Positions 1 to 9,026 of a DNA stretch of 64,000 nt are shown one piece after another. A program made the translations under genes and the position numbers. The notes beneath the pieces were generated by a model, which worked only from the letters and a program-made list of their open reading frames with translations, searched no databases and was not told the DNA's origin. The stretch is taken from positions 1 to 64,000 of the forward strand of contig CAMBZT010000004.1 of the NCBI GenBank assembly GCA_945872405.1, read 5' to 3'. The DNA is from Chitinophaga pinensis. GTDB taxonomy: Bacteria; Bacteroidota; Bacteroidia; Chitinophagales; CAMDFR01. The first letter of the stretch is position 1. Every line of letters begins with the position of its first letter.

Positions 1-1397
1 GCCAAAGTACTCTTGCCACTTCTAGTATTCCCTCCAATATTTATCACGAATGGCTTGTCAGAATGATGTTGCTGAAAGCGTTCATACACCTGATTAAAAA
101 TAGGCAACAAAGGTTCGTCAACAATAAAATTGACTGCTTCTAAAACATCAGCAAACATATATTCAGGCTTAGTATGCGTATGTCGAACTCCCATGCCAGT
201 ATGCACTCCTATGGTAGTACAGCCAACATTTTTTCCTGCCAGAATATCTCTTTCTGTATCACCAATCATCCACGATTTTTTCAAATCAATATTAAAATCT
301 TTGCTTGCATTGAGGAGCATGCCGGACTTTGGTTTACGACAATCACAATCGATTTTTAAAGCCACATTTTCTCCTTCATACCCCGCATGTGGATGATGCG
401 GACAATAATAAATGGCATCTAATTTCGCATGTTCATTGCCGAGCAGACTTTCCAATTTATTATGAATAATCCTCAAACCTGCTTCTGTAACAAGGTTTCT
501 AGCAATGGCACTTTGATTGGTCACTACCACACTGATATACTCTGTACTATTTATTTTTTTGATTGCCTCTGCAACACCATCGATTAAAACCAACTGCTCT
601 GGCTCATAAATAAAACTTACCTCTTCATTCAAAACGCCATCTCTATCCAAAAAAATCGCAGCTCTCTGATGCTCAAAATTACTGCGTTCTATCTTACCTG
701 AAAGCAAGTCCTGCGTCACCTTTTCTAATCGATCGGGTGTACCCATATCTTTTAAATATTCGGTGGTATTATATCCATTGAAAACTAACTTATCGACCAA
801 AGCAGGGAAAATATCTTTACCAAAATCTGCTTTTATTCCTTGCTCTAAATAGCTGAGCACAATGGGTTCAAATACATATACACCAGCATTGACAAGGTTT
901 CTGTAATATTTACTTGCATCATGTGGCTTCGAATGAAAGGCAGTGATTCTATCTTCTTGATTCATCTCCACCAAATCACTATCATAAGGATGATCATTGG
1001 GATGCAATACTAAAGTTGCTTGACTTTTTTTCTCCTGATGAAATGCTATCAAACGACTCAAATTCATATTTACCAATACATCTCCATAAATGACCAAAAA
1101 GCTGGAAGTTAATTTCTCTTCAATGGCTTTGATACCACCTACGGTTCCTAATGGTGTTTCCTCAATATAATATTCGATACTTACAGTCCATTTTTCACCA
1201 TGGCCAAAATAAGCTGAAATGCTTTCATGAAAATGATTGACAATAAAAATAAACTGAGTGATGCCATATCTTTTGCATAACAATAGCTGATGCTCTAAGA
1301 TAGGTTTGCCAGCAATCTCTATCATCGGTTTAGGAATCTCTTTGGTCAATGCACCCAAACGTGTACCTTTTCCTCCAGCTAATAGTATTGCTTGCAA
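1..1397 (-). CDS. Sugar-phosphate nucleotidyltransferase / GmhB-like HAD phosphatase / P-loop fusion (3' end outside window)
   Basis: The visible 465 codons hold three domains. Residues 1-230 are a nucleotidyltransferase with the LAGGKGTRLG loop at residues 6-15 and the downstream K-P pair. Residues 247-410 are a HAD-IIIA phosphatase: nucleophile motif DRDG at 251-254, a zinc loop starting CPHH near 333 and closing CDCRKP, and a late IGDTERD acidic motif. This layout is that of GmhB, the heptose-1,7-bisphosphate phosphatase. At residues 456-463 a Walker A loop (GNTRSGKS) opens a third, probably kinase-like domain that the window cuts off. The family suggests activation of a heptose or similar sugar for surface glycans; the exact sugar is inferred. 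No ATG fits: an in-frame TGA lies upstream and TTG at 1397 gives the usual family start MQAILLAGG. It is divergent from the sulfatase gene. Confidence 0.85.
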   Translation of the reverse strand, partial: MQAILLAGGKGTRLGALTKEIPKPMIEIAGKPILEHQLLLCKRYGITQFIFIVNHFHESISAYFGHGEKWTVSIEYYIEETPLGTVGGIKAIEEKLTSSFLVIYGDVLVNMNLSRLIAFHQEKKSQATLVLHPNDHPYDSDLVEMNQEDRITAFHSKPHDASKYYRNLVNAGVYVFEPIVLSYLEQGIKADFGKDIFPALVDKLVFNGYNTTEYLKDMGTPDRLEKVTQDLLSGKIERSNFEHQRAAIFLDRDGVLNEEVSFIYEPEQLVLIDGVAEAIKKINSTEYISVVVTNQSAIARNLVTEAGLRIIHNKLESLLGNEHAKLDAIYYCPHHPHAGYEGENVALKIDCDCRKPKSGMLLNASKDFNIDLKKSWMIGDTERDILAGKNVGCTTIGVHTGMGVRHTHTKPEYMFADVLEAVNFIVDEPLLPIFNQVYERFQQHHSDKPFVINIGGNTRSGKSTL

Positions 1398-1477
1398 TGT
1401 TCTTAAATTTGATGAGTAAATCTGTCAACAAAATTAATCAATCCTTTCAATGAATCATGTATTAATTTTAGCATTCA

Positions 1478-1487
1478 CTATATTTAC
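1478..1487 (+). promoter_or_regulatory. Possible -7 promoter element (TATATTTA type)
   Basis: CTATATTTAC lies just before the sulfatase start, and the same ten bases precede the genes at 21163 and 26523. It resembles the Bacteroidota -7 box TAnnTTTG except for the last G. The gap to the ATG at 1491 is only three bases, so transcription would begin about at the start codon, or translation at the second ATG (1497). Weak as a single site. Confidence 0.3.
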
Positions 1488-1490
1488 AGT

Positions 1491-3125
1491 ATGAATATGA
1501 TATCTGCCAAGATCCTGCTGCTTAGTTTCCTTCTCACTCAATGTTTTCAAACATTTGCTCAGCATGAAAAATTTCAAAAAGTTCATTATCCAAAAATATT
1601 TTTTGATGAAAAAGCCTTGGCGAATAAAAACGACTATCTAAACCATTATATAGACACGCTGCCAAAAAATGAAAAACCAAATATCATTATCATACTCGCC
1701 GATGATCTTGGTCAGACGGACATTTCACTCTATGGTAATACAAGTTATCAAACACCAAATATCGATCAGATAGGCAAAAATGGCATCACCTTTTCTGAAG
1801 CCTATATCACCTCTCCTGTCTGCTCACCCTCCCGTGCTGGAATACTTACAGGTAGATACCAACAAAGATTTGGTCATGAGTTTCAACCTCAATATAGATT
1901 CTTACATAATCGATTTGAGTATGCCATCTATTCACATTTCAAACCGCTAAGACCATTGGCAGTCGAGCCTTTCAATTATTATATTAAAACAGAAGAACGA
2001 TTAAGAGAAGGACTTCCTCCTTCTGAAATTACATTGGCAGAACTTTTAACAAAGCTCAATTATCAAACAGCCATTATCGGAAAATGGCACCTTGGCGCTG
2101 CTCCCTTTGCACAGCCTTGCAATCGTGGATTTGGCTATCAATACGGCTTTTATGAAGCATATACTTTATACCAAAACAAAAAGGATACAAACGTTGTGAA
2201 TTGCGAAATCAAAAATAGTTTGATGGATCAACATCAATGGAAAGACGCAGCTAAAGCACATAGTAATTGCGCAATACTAAGAAATTGTTGTGAAGCAAAA
2301 AGAGAAGATGAATACTTGACAGACAAACTAACCGATGAAGCCATTACATTCATCAATCAAAATAAAGAAGAAGCATTTTTCTTATACCTGCCTTATAATG
2401 CGCCCCATGCGCCATTGCAGGCACCAAATACTTACTACGAAAAATTCGATTATATCAAAGATCCAGTAAAAAGAATCTATGCGGCAATGATTGCAAACCT
2501 CGACGACAATGTGGGCAGACTAACAAAAGCCCTTGATAGTTTACATTTATCAGAAAATACAATCATCTTTTTTTTAAGCGATAATGGTGGTGCGGCATAT
2601 AATGGAACTACTGATAATGCTCCTTTCCGAGGCGGTAAGCTAACAAATTTTGAAGGTGGCATTCGTGTGCCATTTATGATGCAATGGAAAAATCATATTC
2701 CAGAAAATAAAATTTTTGAATCGCCTGTAATTTCTTTGGATATATTCTCAACCATTAGCGAGGTATTGCATATCAATTTGCCCTCTGACCGAACCTATGA
2801 TGGCGTGAATCTAATTCCCTTTTTAAATGGAATAAACAATAATATCCCGCATGATGCACTCTTCTGGCGAAGCGATTATAATAAAGCGATTCGCATAGGT
2901 GAATGGAAACTAATTATCCATGAAAAAATGAATGAAAAATTATTGTTCAATATGGCGACTGATAAAATTGAATCTAAAAATGTTGCAGCTCAATATCCGG
3001 ATATCATTAAAAGCTTGGAAGAAAAACTCTATCTCTGGGAAAAGCAAATGGCAAAACCACTTTGGCCACACTTGATACATTATAACTATGAAGACAAAGA
3101 CGGCAAGTACTATTACGCTTTTTAA
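1491..3125 (+). CDS. Secreted sulfatase (arylsulfatase family)
   Basis: Hydrolyses sulfate esters, probably from sulfated polysaccharides, outside the cytoplasm. Residues 1-24 are a signal peptide ending TFAQ. The metal-binding pair DD is at 71-72 in an ILADDLGQTD context. The signature CSPSRAGILTGR starts at Cys111, the residue that must be oxidised to formylglycine. GKWHLG and FLSDNGG, further family motifs, follow. The length (544) is normal for secreted bacterial sulfatases. No T9SS sorting domain is present at the C terminus, so it is likely periplasmic. It stands alone, with no SusC/SusD pair or maturase gene next to it in the window. The substrate cannot be told from sequence. Confidence 0.93.
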   Translation: MNMISAKILLLSFLLTQCFQTFAQHEKFQKVHYPKIFFDEKALANKNDYLNHYIDTLPKNEKPNIIIILADDLGQTDISLYGNTSYQTPNIDQIGKNGITFSEAYITSPVCSPSRAGILTGRYQQRFGHEFQPQYRFLHNRFEYAIYSHFKPLRPLAVEPFNYYIKTEERLREGLPPSEITLAELLTKLNYQTAIIGKWHLGAAPFAQPCNRGFGYQYGFYEAYTLYQNKKDTNVVNCEIKNSLMDQHQWKDAAKAHSNCAILRNCCEAKREDEYLTDKLTDEAITFINQNKEEAFFLYLPYNAPHAPLQAPNTYYEKFDYIKDPVKRIYAAMIANLDDNVGRLTKALDSLHLSENTIIFFLSDNGGAAYNGTTDNAPFRGGKLTNFEGGIRVPFMMQWKNHIPENKIFESPVISLDIFSTISEVLHINLPSDRTYDGVNLIPFLNGINNNIPHDALFWRSDYNKAIRIGEWKLIIHEKMNEKLLFNMATDKIESKNVAAQYPDIIKSLEEKLYLWEKQMAKPLWPHLIHYNYEDKDGKYYYAF

Positions 3126-3150
3126 AACATCTATTCGCCCTGCTTTTTAA

Positions 3151-3396
3151 ATTGTTCCTCCAAAGAAATACTATTCAACTCCATGTCCTTTTCATGTTCA
3201 AGGAGACGAATTACCACGCAATAGTGGGTACATAATCTTTGATGACAATGGTTAGCAGATATTGAGTGAAAGGATGAATGATAATGATACTGCAATAATG
3301 CTTCCTAGTTCCATGAGTGATGGTGTGTATTTGATGGAGGTGAATGATGGGGAAGGGAGGAAGTTGTTTAGTAAGAGAGTGGTGATGATTAAATAA
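3151..3396 (+). pseudogene. Orphan remnant of a T9SS type A C-terminal sorting domain
   Basis: The frame ending TAA at 3394-3396 reads like the last two thirds of a type A sorting domain: a strand ending IIFDDNG, then QILSERMNDND, then SDGVYLMEV, then GRKLFSKRVVMIK. Type A domains have this pattern (function strand, polar turn, G-[VI]-Y strand, basic final strand ending K). One in-frame TAG at 3253-3255 sits where a lysine or arginine codon is usual, and the N-terminal YPNP strand and any passenger are missing. I infer a decayed tail of a deleted secreted protein. It fills most of the gap between the sulfatase and the transporter gene. Confidence 0.7.
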
Positions 3397-3477
3397 TCAT
3401 TTCCCAATACATAATCTACTAAGCTTTGATTAAAATATTTTTCACCCTACTAAAATAGCACTAATATTGTCATCTCT

Positions 3478-4392
3478 ATGTCAAACAAACTTAAGCCATA
3501 CATCGTACTACATGCTGGAATCTTTTTAGTGAGCTTTACTGGTATCCTAGGGAAAGCGATCTCTTTGCGAGAGGGCATCTTGGTATGGTATAGATTATTT
3601 TTATGTGTTGTTATCCTTGGTATTTTCGGATATATTTTCAAAAAATTTGAACCCTTAAGAAAAGAGGATAAGAAAAAAGCATTCATCATCGGTGCTCTTT
3701 TCTGTATTCATTGGCTGCTTTGGTATAGCTCTGTTAAATTCGCTAACACATCCATCGCAATGAGTACTATCTCAACAGTTGCTGTTTTTAATGCACTAGT
3801 CGAACCTTTTATCAATAAACGTCCCTTCAAACTATCGGAACTATTATTAGGCGCCATCGCCTCAATAGGAATGATATTAATTTTTCAAGCAAAAAGTGGA
3901 AGTTCTTTTGGCGTTATCGCAGGTGTCGTAAGTGCCTTGGTGGTGGCCATTGCCTCTGTAATGAATAAAAATTTAACGGAGAAAAATAATGCTTACTCTC
4001 TTACACTTTGGGAATTTACAGCTGCTTTAATGACGATGAGTGTCATCATGCCATTTTACTTGATGCTCAATAAACAGCTTTTTCCTGCTGAACACATTGC
4101 TTTAATTCCTACCGGCCAGGACATTTGGCTCTTACTTATATTTGTGATTGTTTGTACATTAATTCCATTTATCATGAATTTATATGCCCTCAGACATGTA
4201 AGTTCTTTCACTTCTAATTTATCATTTAATATGGAACCCATTTGGGGTATTGCCGCCGCCATTCTTATATTTCAGGAACAAAAGGAATTGTCAGTGCAAT
4301 TTTTTGTTGGTCTATCACTTATTTTATTTTCAGTCGTGATATTCTCTGCTGCTAAATATAAGAAAAGCCTAAAGAGTAAAGTGGCGATTTGA
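3478..4392 (+). CDS. EamA/DMT-superfamily transporter
   Basis: A polytopic inner-membrane protein of 304 residues with about ten hydrophobic segments and a duplicated five-helix layout, typical of the drug/metabolite transporter (EamA) family, which exports amino acids, metabolites or drugs. The N half contains FTGILGKAISL, as in many Bacteroidota members; a second EamA half begins around residue 150 (GVIAGVVSALVVAIASV). There is no substrate evidence. It converges on the acyl-CoA dehydrogenase gene with only eight bases between stop codons and no clear terminator hairpin there. Confidence 0.88.
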   Translation: MSNKLKPYIVLHAGIFLVSFTGILGKAISLREGILVWYRLFLCVVILGIFGYIFKKFEPLRKEDKKKAFIIGALFCIHWLLWYSSVKFANTSIAMSTISTVAVFNALVEPFINKRPFKLSELLLGAIASIGMILIFQAKSGSSFGVIAGVVSALVVAIASVMNKNLTEKNNAYSLTLWEFTAALMTMSVIMPFYLMLNKQLFPAEHIALIPTGQDIWLLLIFVIVCTLIPFIMNLYALRHVSSFTSNLSFNMEPIWGIAAAILIFQEQKELSVQFFVGLSLILFSVVIFSAAKYKKSLKSKVAI

Positions 4393-4400
4393 CAAAGTAA

Positions 4401-5552
4401 TTACGCTAACAAACTTCTAGCGATTAACTCTTTCATAATTTCATTGGTACCTGCATAAATCCTTTGCACTCGGGCATCAGCCCATGCTCTAGCCGCTTGA
4501 TATTCCCATATATATCCATAGCCGCCATGCAACTGAACACATTCATCTGCGACCTCGCATTGTATTTCACTCAAATACAATTTAGCTGCCGAAGCCATCG
4601 CACTGTCCAGCTTTTTTTCACAATGCAATTCAACACATCTATCTGCATAAGCTCGTCCAACGGATACTTTAGTCGCCATTTCAGCTAGTTTGAATCTTGT
4701 ATTTTGTAATTCTGATATTGACTTACCAAATGCTATTCTGTCTTTGCAATATTGTATGGTAACAGCCAATACACTCTCTGCGGCTCCAATGGCACCTAAT
4801 CCTACCACTAATCTTTCTTGCGCCAACTCTTTCATCAAGTAGCTAAATCCCTTACCCAACTCCCCTATCAAATTTTCTTTCGGCACTTTCACATCTTCAA
4901 AAAATAATTCGCAAGTATCCTGTGCATGCAAACCTGCTTTCTCAAAGGGCTTGCCCTTGGTAAATCCTGGCATCGTACTTTCCATCAAAAATAAACTGAT
5001 GCCTTTTGCACCCAAGCTTGAGTCTGTCTTTAATGCAACCACATAAATATCCGCAATGTATCCATTGGTAATAAATGTCTTAGAGCCATTCACTAGATAA
5101 AAATCTCCTTGATCTACAGCTGTTGCACGCATACCCTGTAAATCGCTTCCTGCTGCTGGTTCAGTCATCGCCACTGCAGAAATATATTCTCCTGTTACCA
5201 TCTTTGGCAAATATTTCTCCTTCAAAAAAGTAGAGCCAAAATCCAAAATATAAGGCGTAACAATATCACTATGCAATGGATAGCTAATCGCAGGTCCAGC
5301 ACATCCAGACAAAGCAATTTCTTCAGATACAATGGCATTATATCTAAACTCTGTAATTCCCATCCCGCCATACTCTTCAGGCACTTGTAAACAAAGTAAA
5401 CCAGCCTCGCCCATCTTCAACCACGATTCTCTTGACACTTGTTTGTCCTTTTCCCATTGTGCATTAAATGGGATAATTTCTTTAGCAACAATTTCCTTAA
5501 CGCTCTGCTTAAACAATAATTGCTCTTCGTTGTAAATACTGCGTGGTAACAT
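4401..5552 (-). CDS. Acyl-CoA dehydrogenase, long-chain/isovaleryl catalytic-residue type
   Basis: An FAD enzyme that introduces the alpha-beta double bond into acyl-CoA in beta-oxidation or branched-chain amino acid breakdown. The family blocks are clear: YGGMGITE near 61-68, AMTEPAAGSD at 128-137, ITNG near 161, and the C-terminal YGYIWEYQAARAWADARVQR. In medium- and short-chain enzymes the base is the Glu of YEGT; here that site is YAGTNEIMKELIAR. The alternative base of long-chain and isovaleryl enzymes is present as Glu246 in KELAQERLVVG. So the enzyme looks active and of the LCAD/IVD arrangement. It lies 25 bases after ribE in the same direction, probably in one operon. Confidence 0.93.
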   Translation of the reverse strand: MLPRSIYNEEQLLFKQSVKEIVAKEIIPFNAQWEKDKQVSRESWLKMGEAGLLCLQVPEEYGGMGITEFRYNAIVSEEIALSGCAGPAISYPLHSDIVTPYILDFGSTFLKEKYLPKMVTGEYISAVAMTEPAAGSDLQGMRATAVDQGDFYLVNGSKTFITNGYIADIYVVALKTDSSLGAKGISLFLMESTMPGFTKGKPFEKAGLHAQDTCELFFEDVKVPKENLIGELGKGFSYLMKELAQERLVVGLGAIGAAESVLAVTIQYCKDRIAFGKSISELQNTRFKLAEMATKVSVGRAYADRCVELHCEKKLDSAMASAAKLYLSEIQCEVADECVQLHGGYGYIWEYQAARAWADARVQRIYAGTNEIMKELIARSLLA

Positions 5553-5577
5553 ATTTTATTCTTATTTTAAAAATTAA

Positions 5578-6168
5578 CTAATTAAAGACACTCGCATGTC
5601 TGGCAACATACTTACCTATAATATCGAATTCAAGATTCACCAAACTTCCAATCTTGACTAAATGAATACAAGTGTGCTCATAAGTATAGGGTATAATAGC
5701 CACTGAAAAGGTCTTAGTCGTAACATTAAACAACGTCAAGCTAATGCCGTCAATACAAATTGAACCCTTTTCAACCACTAATGATTGGTGCTTTTCATCA
5801 AATTCAAAAGTGTAAACCCAACTTCCATCATCATCTCGAACCTCTATACAAGCGGCTGTAGTATCAACATGTCCCTGAACCAAATGCCCATCCAGTCTAG
5901 TATTCATAAGCATTGCTTGCTCTAGATTAATTAAATCACCAATGGAAATTAAATGAATCGTCGATTTTACTAAAGTCTCTGCAATAGCAACAACTGTATG
6001 CACATCGTCAACAATTTTGACAACTGTTAAACAAACCCCATTATGTGCAATACTTTGATCTATTTTTAGTGAAGAAGAAATTGTTGAACGTATAGAAATA
6101 ACGAAATTACTTCCTTGTTTTTCAAGCGCTACTATTTTACCAATACATTCTATAATTCCAGTAAACAT
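5578..6168 (-). CDS. ribE: Riboflavin synthase alpha chain
   Basis: Converts two 6,7-dimethyl-8-ribityllumazine molecules into riboflavin plus a pyrimidine. The N terminus MFTGIIECIGKI is diagnostic. The protein (196 residues) is two lumazine-binding barrels: the first has NGVCLTV near 43-49, the second begins at the RLDGHLVQGHVD block and contains the matching DGISLT. There is no FMN riboswitch-like leader; the gene begins two bases after the stop of the surface-protein gene upstream, so translation is probably coupled. The only other flavin-related gene nearby is the downstream acyl-CoA dehydrogenase, which needs FAD. Confidence 0.95.
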   Translation of the reverse strand: MFTGIIECIGKIVALEKQGSNFVISIRSTISSSLKIDQSIAHNGVCLTVVKIVDDVHTVVAIAETLVKSTIHLISIGDLINLEQAMLMNTRLDGHLVQGHVDTTAACIEVRDDDGSWVYTFEFDEKHQSLVVEKGSICIDGISLTLFNVTTKTFSVAIIPYTYEHTCIHLVKIGSLVNLEFDIIGKYVARHASVFN

Positions 6169-6170
6169 GT

Positions 6171-8939
6171 CTATTTATTTCTCATCAAATGAATAAATCC
6201 ACCCCCTTTTTTACCAGGTGGCAAGGGCTTTTCAACTGTGCCAAACAAGGTTTCCTCATAATATTTGCCGCTATAAAAGTAAATACCTTCAGACACTGGC
6301 TTTCCCGTCTTCATATCCTTACCATCCCATAAAATATCCGGATTATTGGTGGTATATACCACATTGCCCCATCTGTCTGCAATTGTAATATCTATCCTGC
6401 TCACAAAGCGATACGGAAATGGTATAAACAGTTCGTTCGCGCCATCACCATTTGGAGTAAACACATTGGGTAAATCATACAAAGGACAATTATCGGTACA
6501 AACAGGGAAAACCGAATCCGTTTCATTACCCGCATTATCAACCGCGGTCATTTTATAGCAGCCAGCTATACCCGTTGATATCTCTGAAAGGTCATGAACA
6601 TAAAGTGTATCTAATCTACTCAACGAGCTATCAATCAAAATAAAATCATCAGTCAATGGAGCTTTGAAATAAATTTTATACCTCACAATATCTCCCCCAC
6701 ATTCAATACTTGGAACTTGCCATTGCAAATAATTCTTCCAATGCGTTTTATCCCATTCACTATTTTTAATCAAATCACATTCATTCGTAATAGAGAACAA
6801 TGGAGCGCATGGAGGAATTGTATCTCTTGGTCTTGAACACGTCTCCTGAGATTTATTTAAAAGCGGCTCGGGATAATTGGTACCTGAGTATCTTCCTTTA
6901 CTCATTACATAATAGCAGTACAAGGTATCATTTAATAAACCTGTATCGGAATAATTCTTCAAAACTGTAGAGTCTAATAACTCATAAACAGAAGTAACTC
7001 GATTCTGTTTATAAATAAAATAAATATCATTTATCCAAGGCACAGTTTCTTGCCAACTCAGTTGTAAGGTTCTGTCGCTAGACACAATACTCAAAAAAAC
7101 AGAAGAGGCAGGATCTGTCGGACCTACAATACTATCTAGCTGAGCTTTCAACACTATTTTGTATGTATGTGGCGTTGATCGAGTATCCAAGGAACTATCG
7201 TTATAGAAAGTATCTACCAATAATCCAGTAAAGGAAACACTATTATAGGTATTAATGAGACTTAAAGAGGTCGCACCAGGAAATCCTACCGAACGATACA
7301 ATTCATATTTATATGGACCAGGATGCTGTATGGTGTCTAAGGCAATAACACTCGGGTTGACCCAATCTACAAAAATTGTTCCTACAACATTATCTGTACT
7401 AGTTATATCCACATGCGTTAGAACCGGAACGTCGCGCTTTAACTCAGCACAAGCTTCATTACTTGGTATACTCTCTGCATTATCATATTCCACTAATCCA
7501 TTCGGAGAGAGTTGAGAAAAATGAGCCACTACTCGATAACAATAAAGTTGACCATGAACCACATCTGCATCCATATATGTGTAGCCTGAAAGATCATCAG
7601 CTATTTTTTCATAACCTCTTCCTGCCAATCCCGTTTCACAACTATCTGGTATAAAGTTATTGGACTCAATACGTCGCCAAACACTAAACCCACGAAAGTT
7701 CGGCACAGAAGCACAACGATATGGACTATCCCAATTCAAAGTTATTTTACTATTGAATGGTGTCGCTGTTAAATTGATGGGTGGTGGAGCAATCACTCTA
7801 ATTAACCAGGTCTCGAGATCTACCAATGGAGTTGTCGTCAAACCAACGCCTGGTAACGAACAAATATTGTTGTCCCTTGCCCGTATAACTACCGTATAAA
7901 ATTGGGAACGTATATGCTCACACTCAGTTTGCCAACCGAAATTTGAGGTCACTGGATTGCCATAAATACTATCAAAGACTGCTGGACTAACCGATACAAG
8001 AAATGGAGCTCCCGAAGCAGTCAGCGAAACTTGTTGTGGCAAATTGATATCCGTTGCCCGAACAGTAATATTAATAAAGCTTCCAGCTATAACACAGGTA
8101 TCTCGAACATCTTCAATAATAGGAGGATCATTCGGACAATTTAAGACAATAATCTGCATGTCTCTAAGCAAGGTTCCTAAAAAGACACGGTTTCGATATT
8201 CCCTTACTAAAATAGCAATATTGTAAATCCCTTCTCGCTGTGGCGTGGCCCAAATCAACTCCCCAGTTCTACTGTTAATTGTAAACTTATTATTGGCACC
8301 AGGAATAATTTCATTCGGATATTGGTAACTCGGAACATTACTAAAGCTTGTTTGCTTCGGTGGAATCAATGTAAAATAAAGTGAATCTCCCTCTAAATCA
8401 TAAGCATTCGGGTTATGATAAAAGGTATCATTCACATTCGCAAAATCAATCGGCGGGTTCAATAAAACAGGCGAATTATTATATCCTAATGAAGCTATAT
8501 CATAAAATTTCAAGCTGTCTTCAATATAGAAAGGGACATTCACAGAGGTTCCACTGTTAATGTTGATGATGTCACTAATTCGATTCAAATCTAAAACAGA
8601 TATCAAATAAAAAGGTCGAATGCCAGCATACTGATGAACGCCTTTATACTCATTCTTTTTAATATCGGTAAAAAGTACCTCGCCATTGGGTACTCCACTA
8701 CTGCCCAAAGAGCCATTGGTTCTAGTAATTAAATCGCTCAAACCGTCACCCCACAATATTTCTACAGTATCGCGATCTGCACCTCCACTCGAACCTGAAG
8801 TCTTTGTGTAGGTAACCACAGTTACCTCATAAGTCAGTGGCGCAATCAATTTATATAATATCTCCCCAGCCCTATAATGCGTGGCCGACGCAATCATAGG
8901 TATAAATATGACAATAACAAAAAGATATTTTTTTAGCAC
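6171..8939 (-). CDS. Large secreted surface protein with gliding-motility (CHU_C, T9SS type B) C-terminal domain
   Basis: About 920 residues. An N-terminal signal peptide ends near ASATHYRAGEI, a start common in Bacteroidota CHU_C proteins. The middle has cadherin/Ig-like repeats (about 180-390) and fibronectin III-like repeats (about 390-800, with TPFNSKITLNWD and similar strands). The C terminus is the type B sorting domain: FTPNGDGANE, then DRWGNVVY, then LWDGKDMKTGKPVSEGIYFY. It is predicted to cross the outer membrane by T9SS and stay on the surface or be released. There is no ATG: TTG at 8945 or GTG at 8939 can start it. I prefer GTG, which begins the signal peptide directly and leaves room for transcription start after the TATGTTTG box at 8956-8963. 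Confidence 0.9.
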   Translation of the reverse strand: MLKKYLFVIVIFIPMIASATHYRAGEILYKLIAPLTYEVTVVTYTKTSGSSGGADRDTVEILWGDGLSDLITRTNGSLGSSGVPNGEVLFTDIKKNEYKGVHQYAGIRPFYLISVLDLNRISDIININSGTSVNVPFYIEDSLKFYDIASLGYNNSPVLLNPPIDFANVNDTFYHNPNAYDLEGDSLYFTLIPPKQTSFSNVPSYQYPNEIIPGANNKFTINSRTGELIWATPQREGIYNIAILVREYRNRVFLGTLLRDMQIIVLNCPNDPPIIEDVRDTCVIAGSFINITVRATDINLPQQVSLTASGAPFLVSVSPAVFDSIYGNPVTSNFGWQTECEHIRSQFYTVVIRARDNNICSLPGVGLTTTPLVDLETWLIRVIAPPPINLTATPFNSKITLNWDSPYRCASVPNFRGFSVWRRIESNNFIPDSCETGLAGRGYEKIADDLSGYTYMDADVVHGQLYCYRVVAHFSQLSPNGLVEYDNAESIPSNEACAELKRDVPVLTHVDITSTDNVVGTIFVDWVNPSVIALDTIQHPGPYKYELYRSVGFPGATSLSLINTYNSVSFTGLLVDTFYNDSSLDTRSTPHTYKIVLKAQLDSIVGPTDPASSVFLSIVSSDRTLQLSWQETVPWINDIYFIYKQNRVTSVYELLDSTVLKNYSDTGLLNDTLYCYYVMSKGRYSGTNYPEPLLNKSQETCSRPRDTIPPCAPLFSITNECDLIKNSEWDKTHWKNYLQWQVPSIECGGDIVRYKIYFKAPLTDDFILIDSSLSRLDTLYVHDLSEISTGIAGCYKMTAVDNAGNETDSVFPVCTDNCPLYDLPNVFTPNGDGANELFIPFPYRFVSRIDITIADRWGNVVYTTNNPDILWDGKDMKTGKPVSEGIYFYSGKYYEETLFGTVEKPLPPGKKGGGFIHLMRNK

Positions 8940-8955
8940 ACTCAAAATTTAAATA

Positions 8956-8963
8956 CAAACATA
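8956..8963 (-). promoter_or_regulatory. -7 promoter box TATGTTTG
   Basis: On the minus strand TATGTTTG matches TAnnTTTG exactly. A T-rich stretch sits about 20 bases upstream, but there is no clean TTG at -33. It would drive the surface protein-ribE-acyl-CoA dehydrogenase run with a very short leader. Confidence 0.45.
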
Positions 8964-9026
8964 AAGATACTATTTAAAAGAAAAACCTATATCCGAAAAA
9001 AATAGATTTAAGAGCGATTGTGATGG

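Noticed and set aside
5578-6300. FMN riboswitch before riboflavin synthase
   Set aside because: The gene begins two bases after the upstream stop; there is no leader and no RFN-like conserved sequence.
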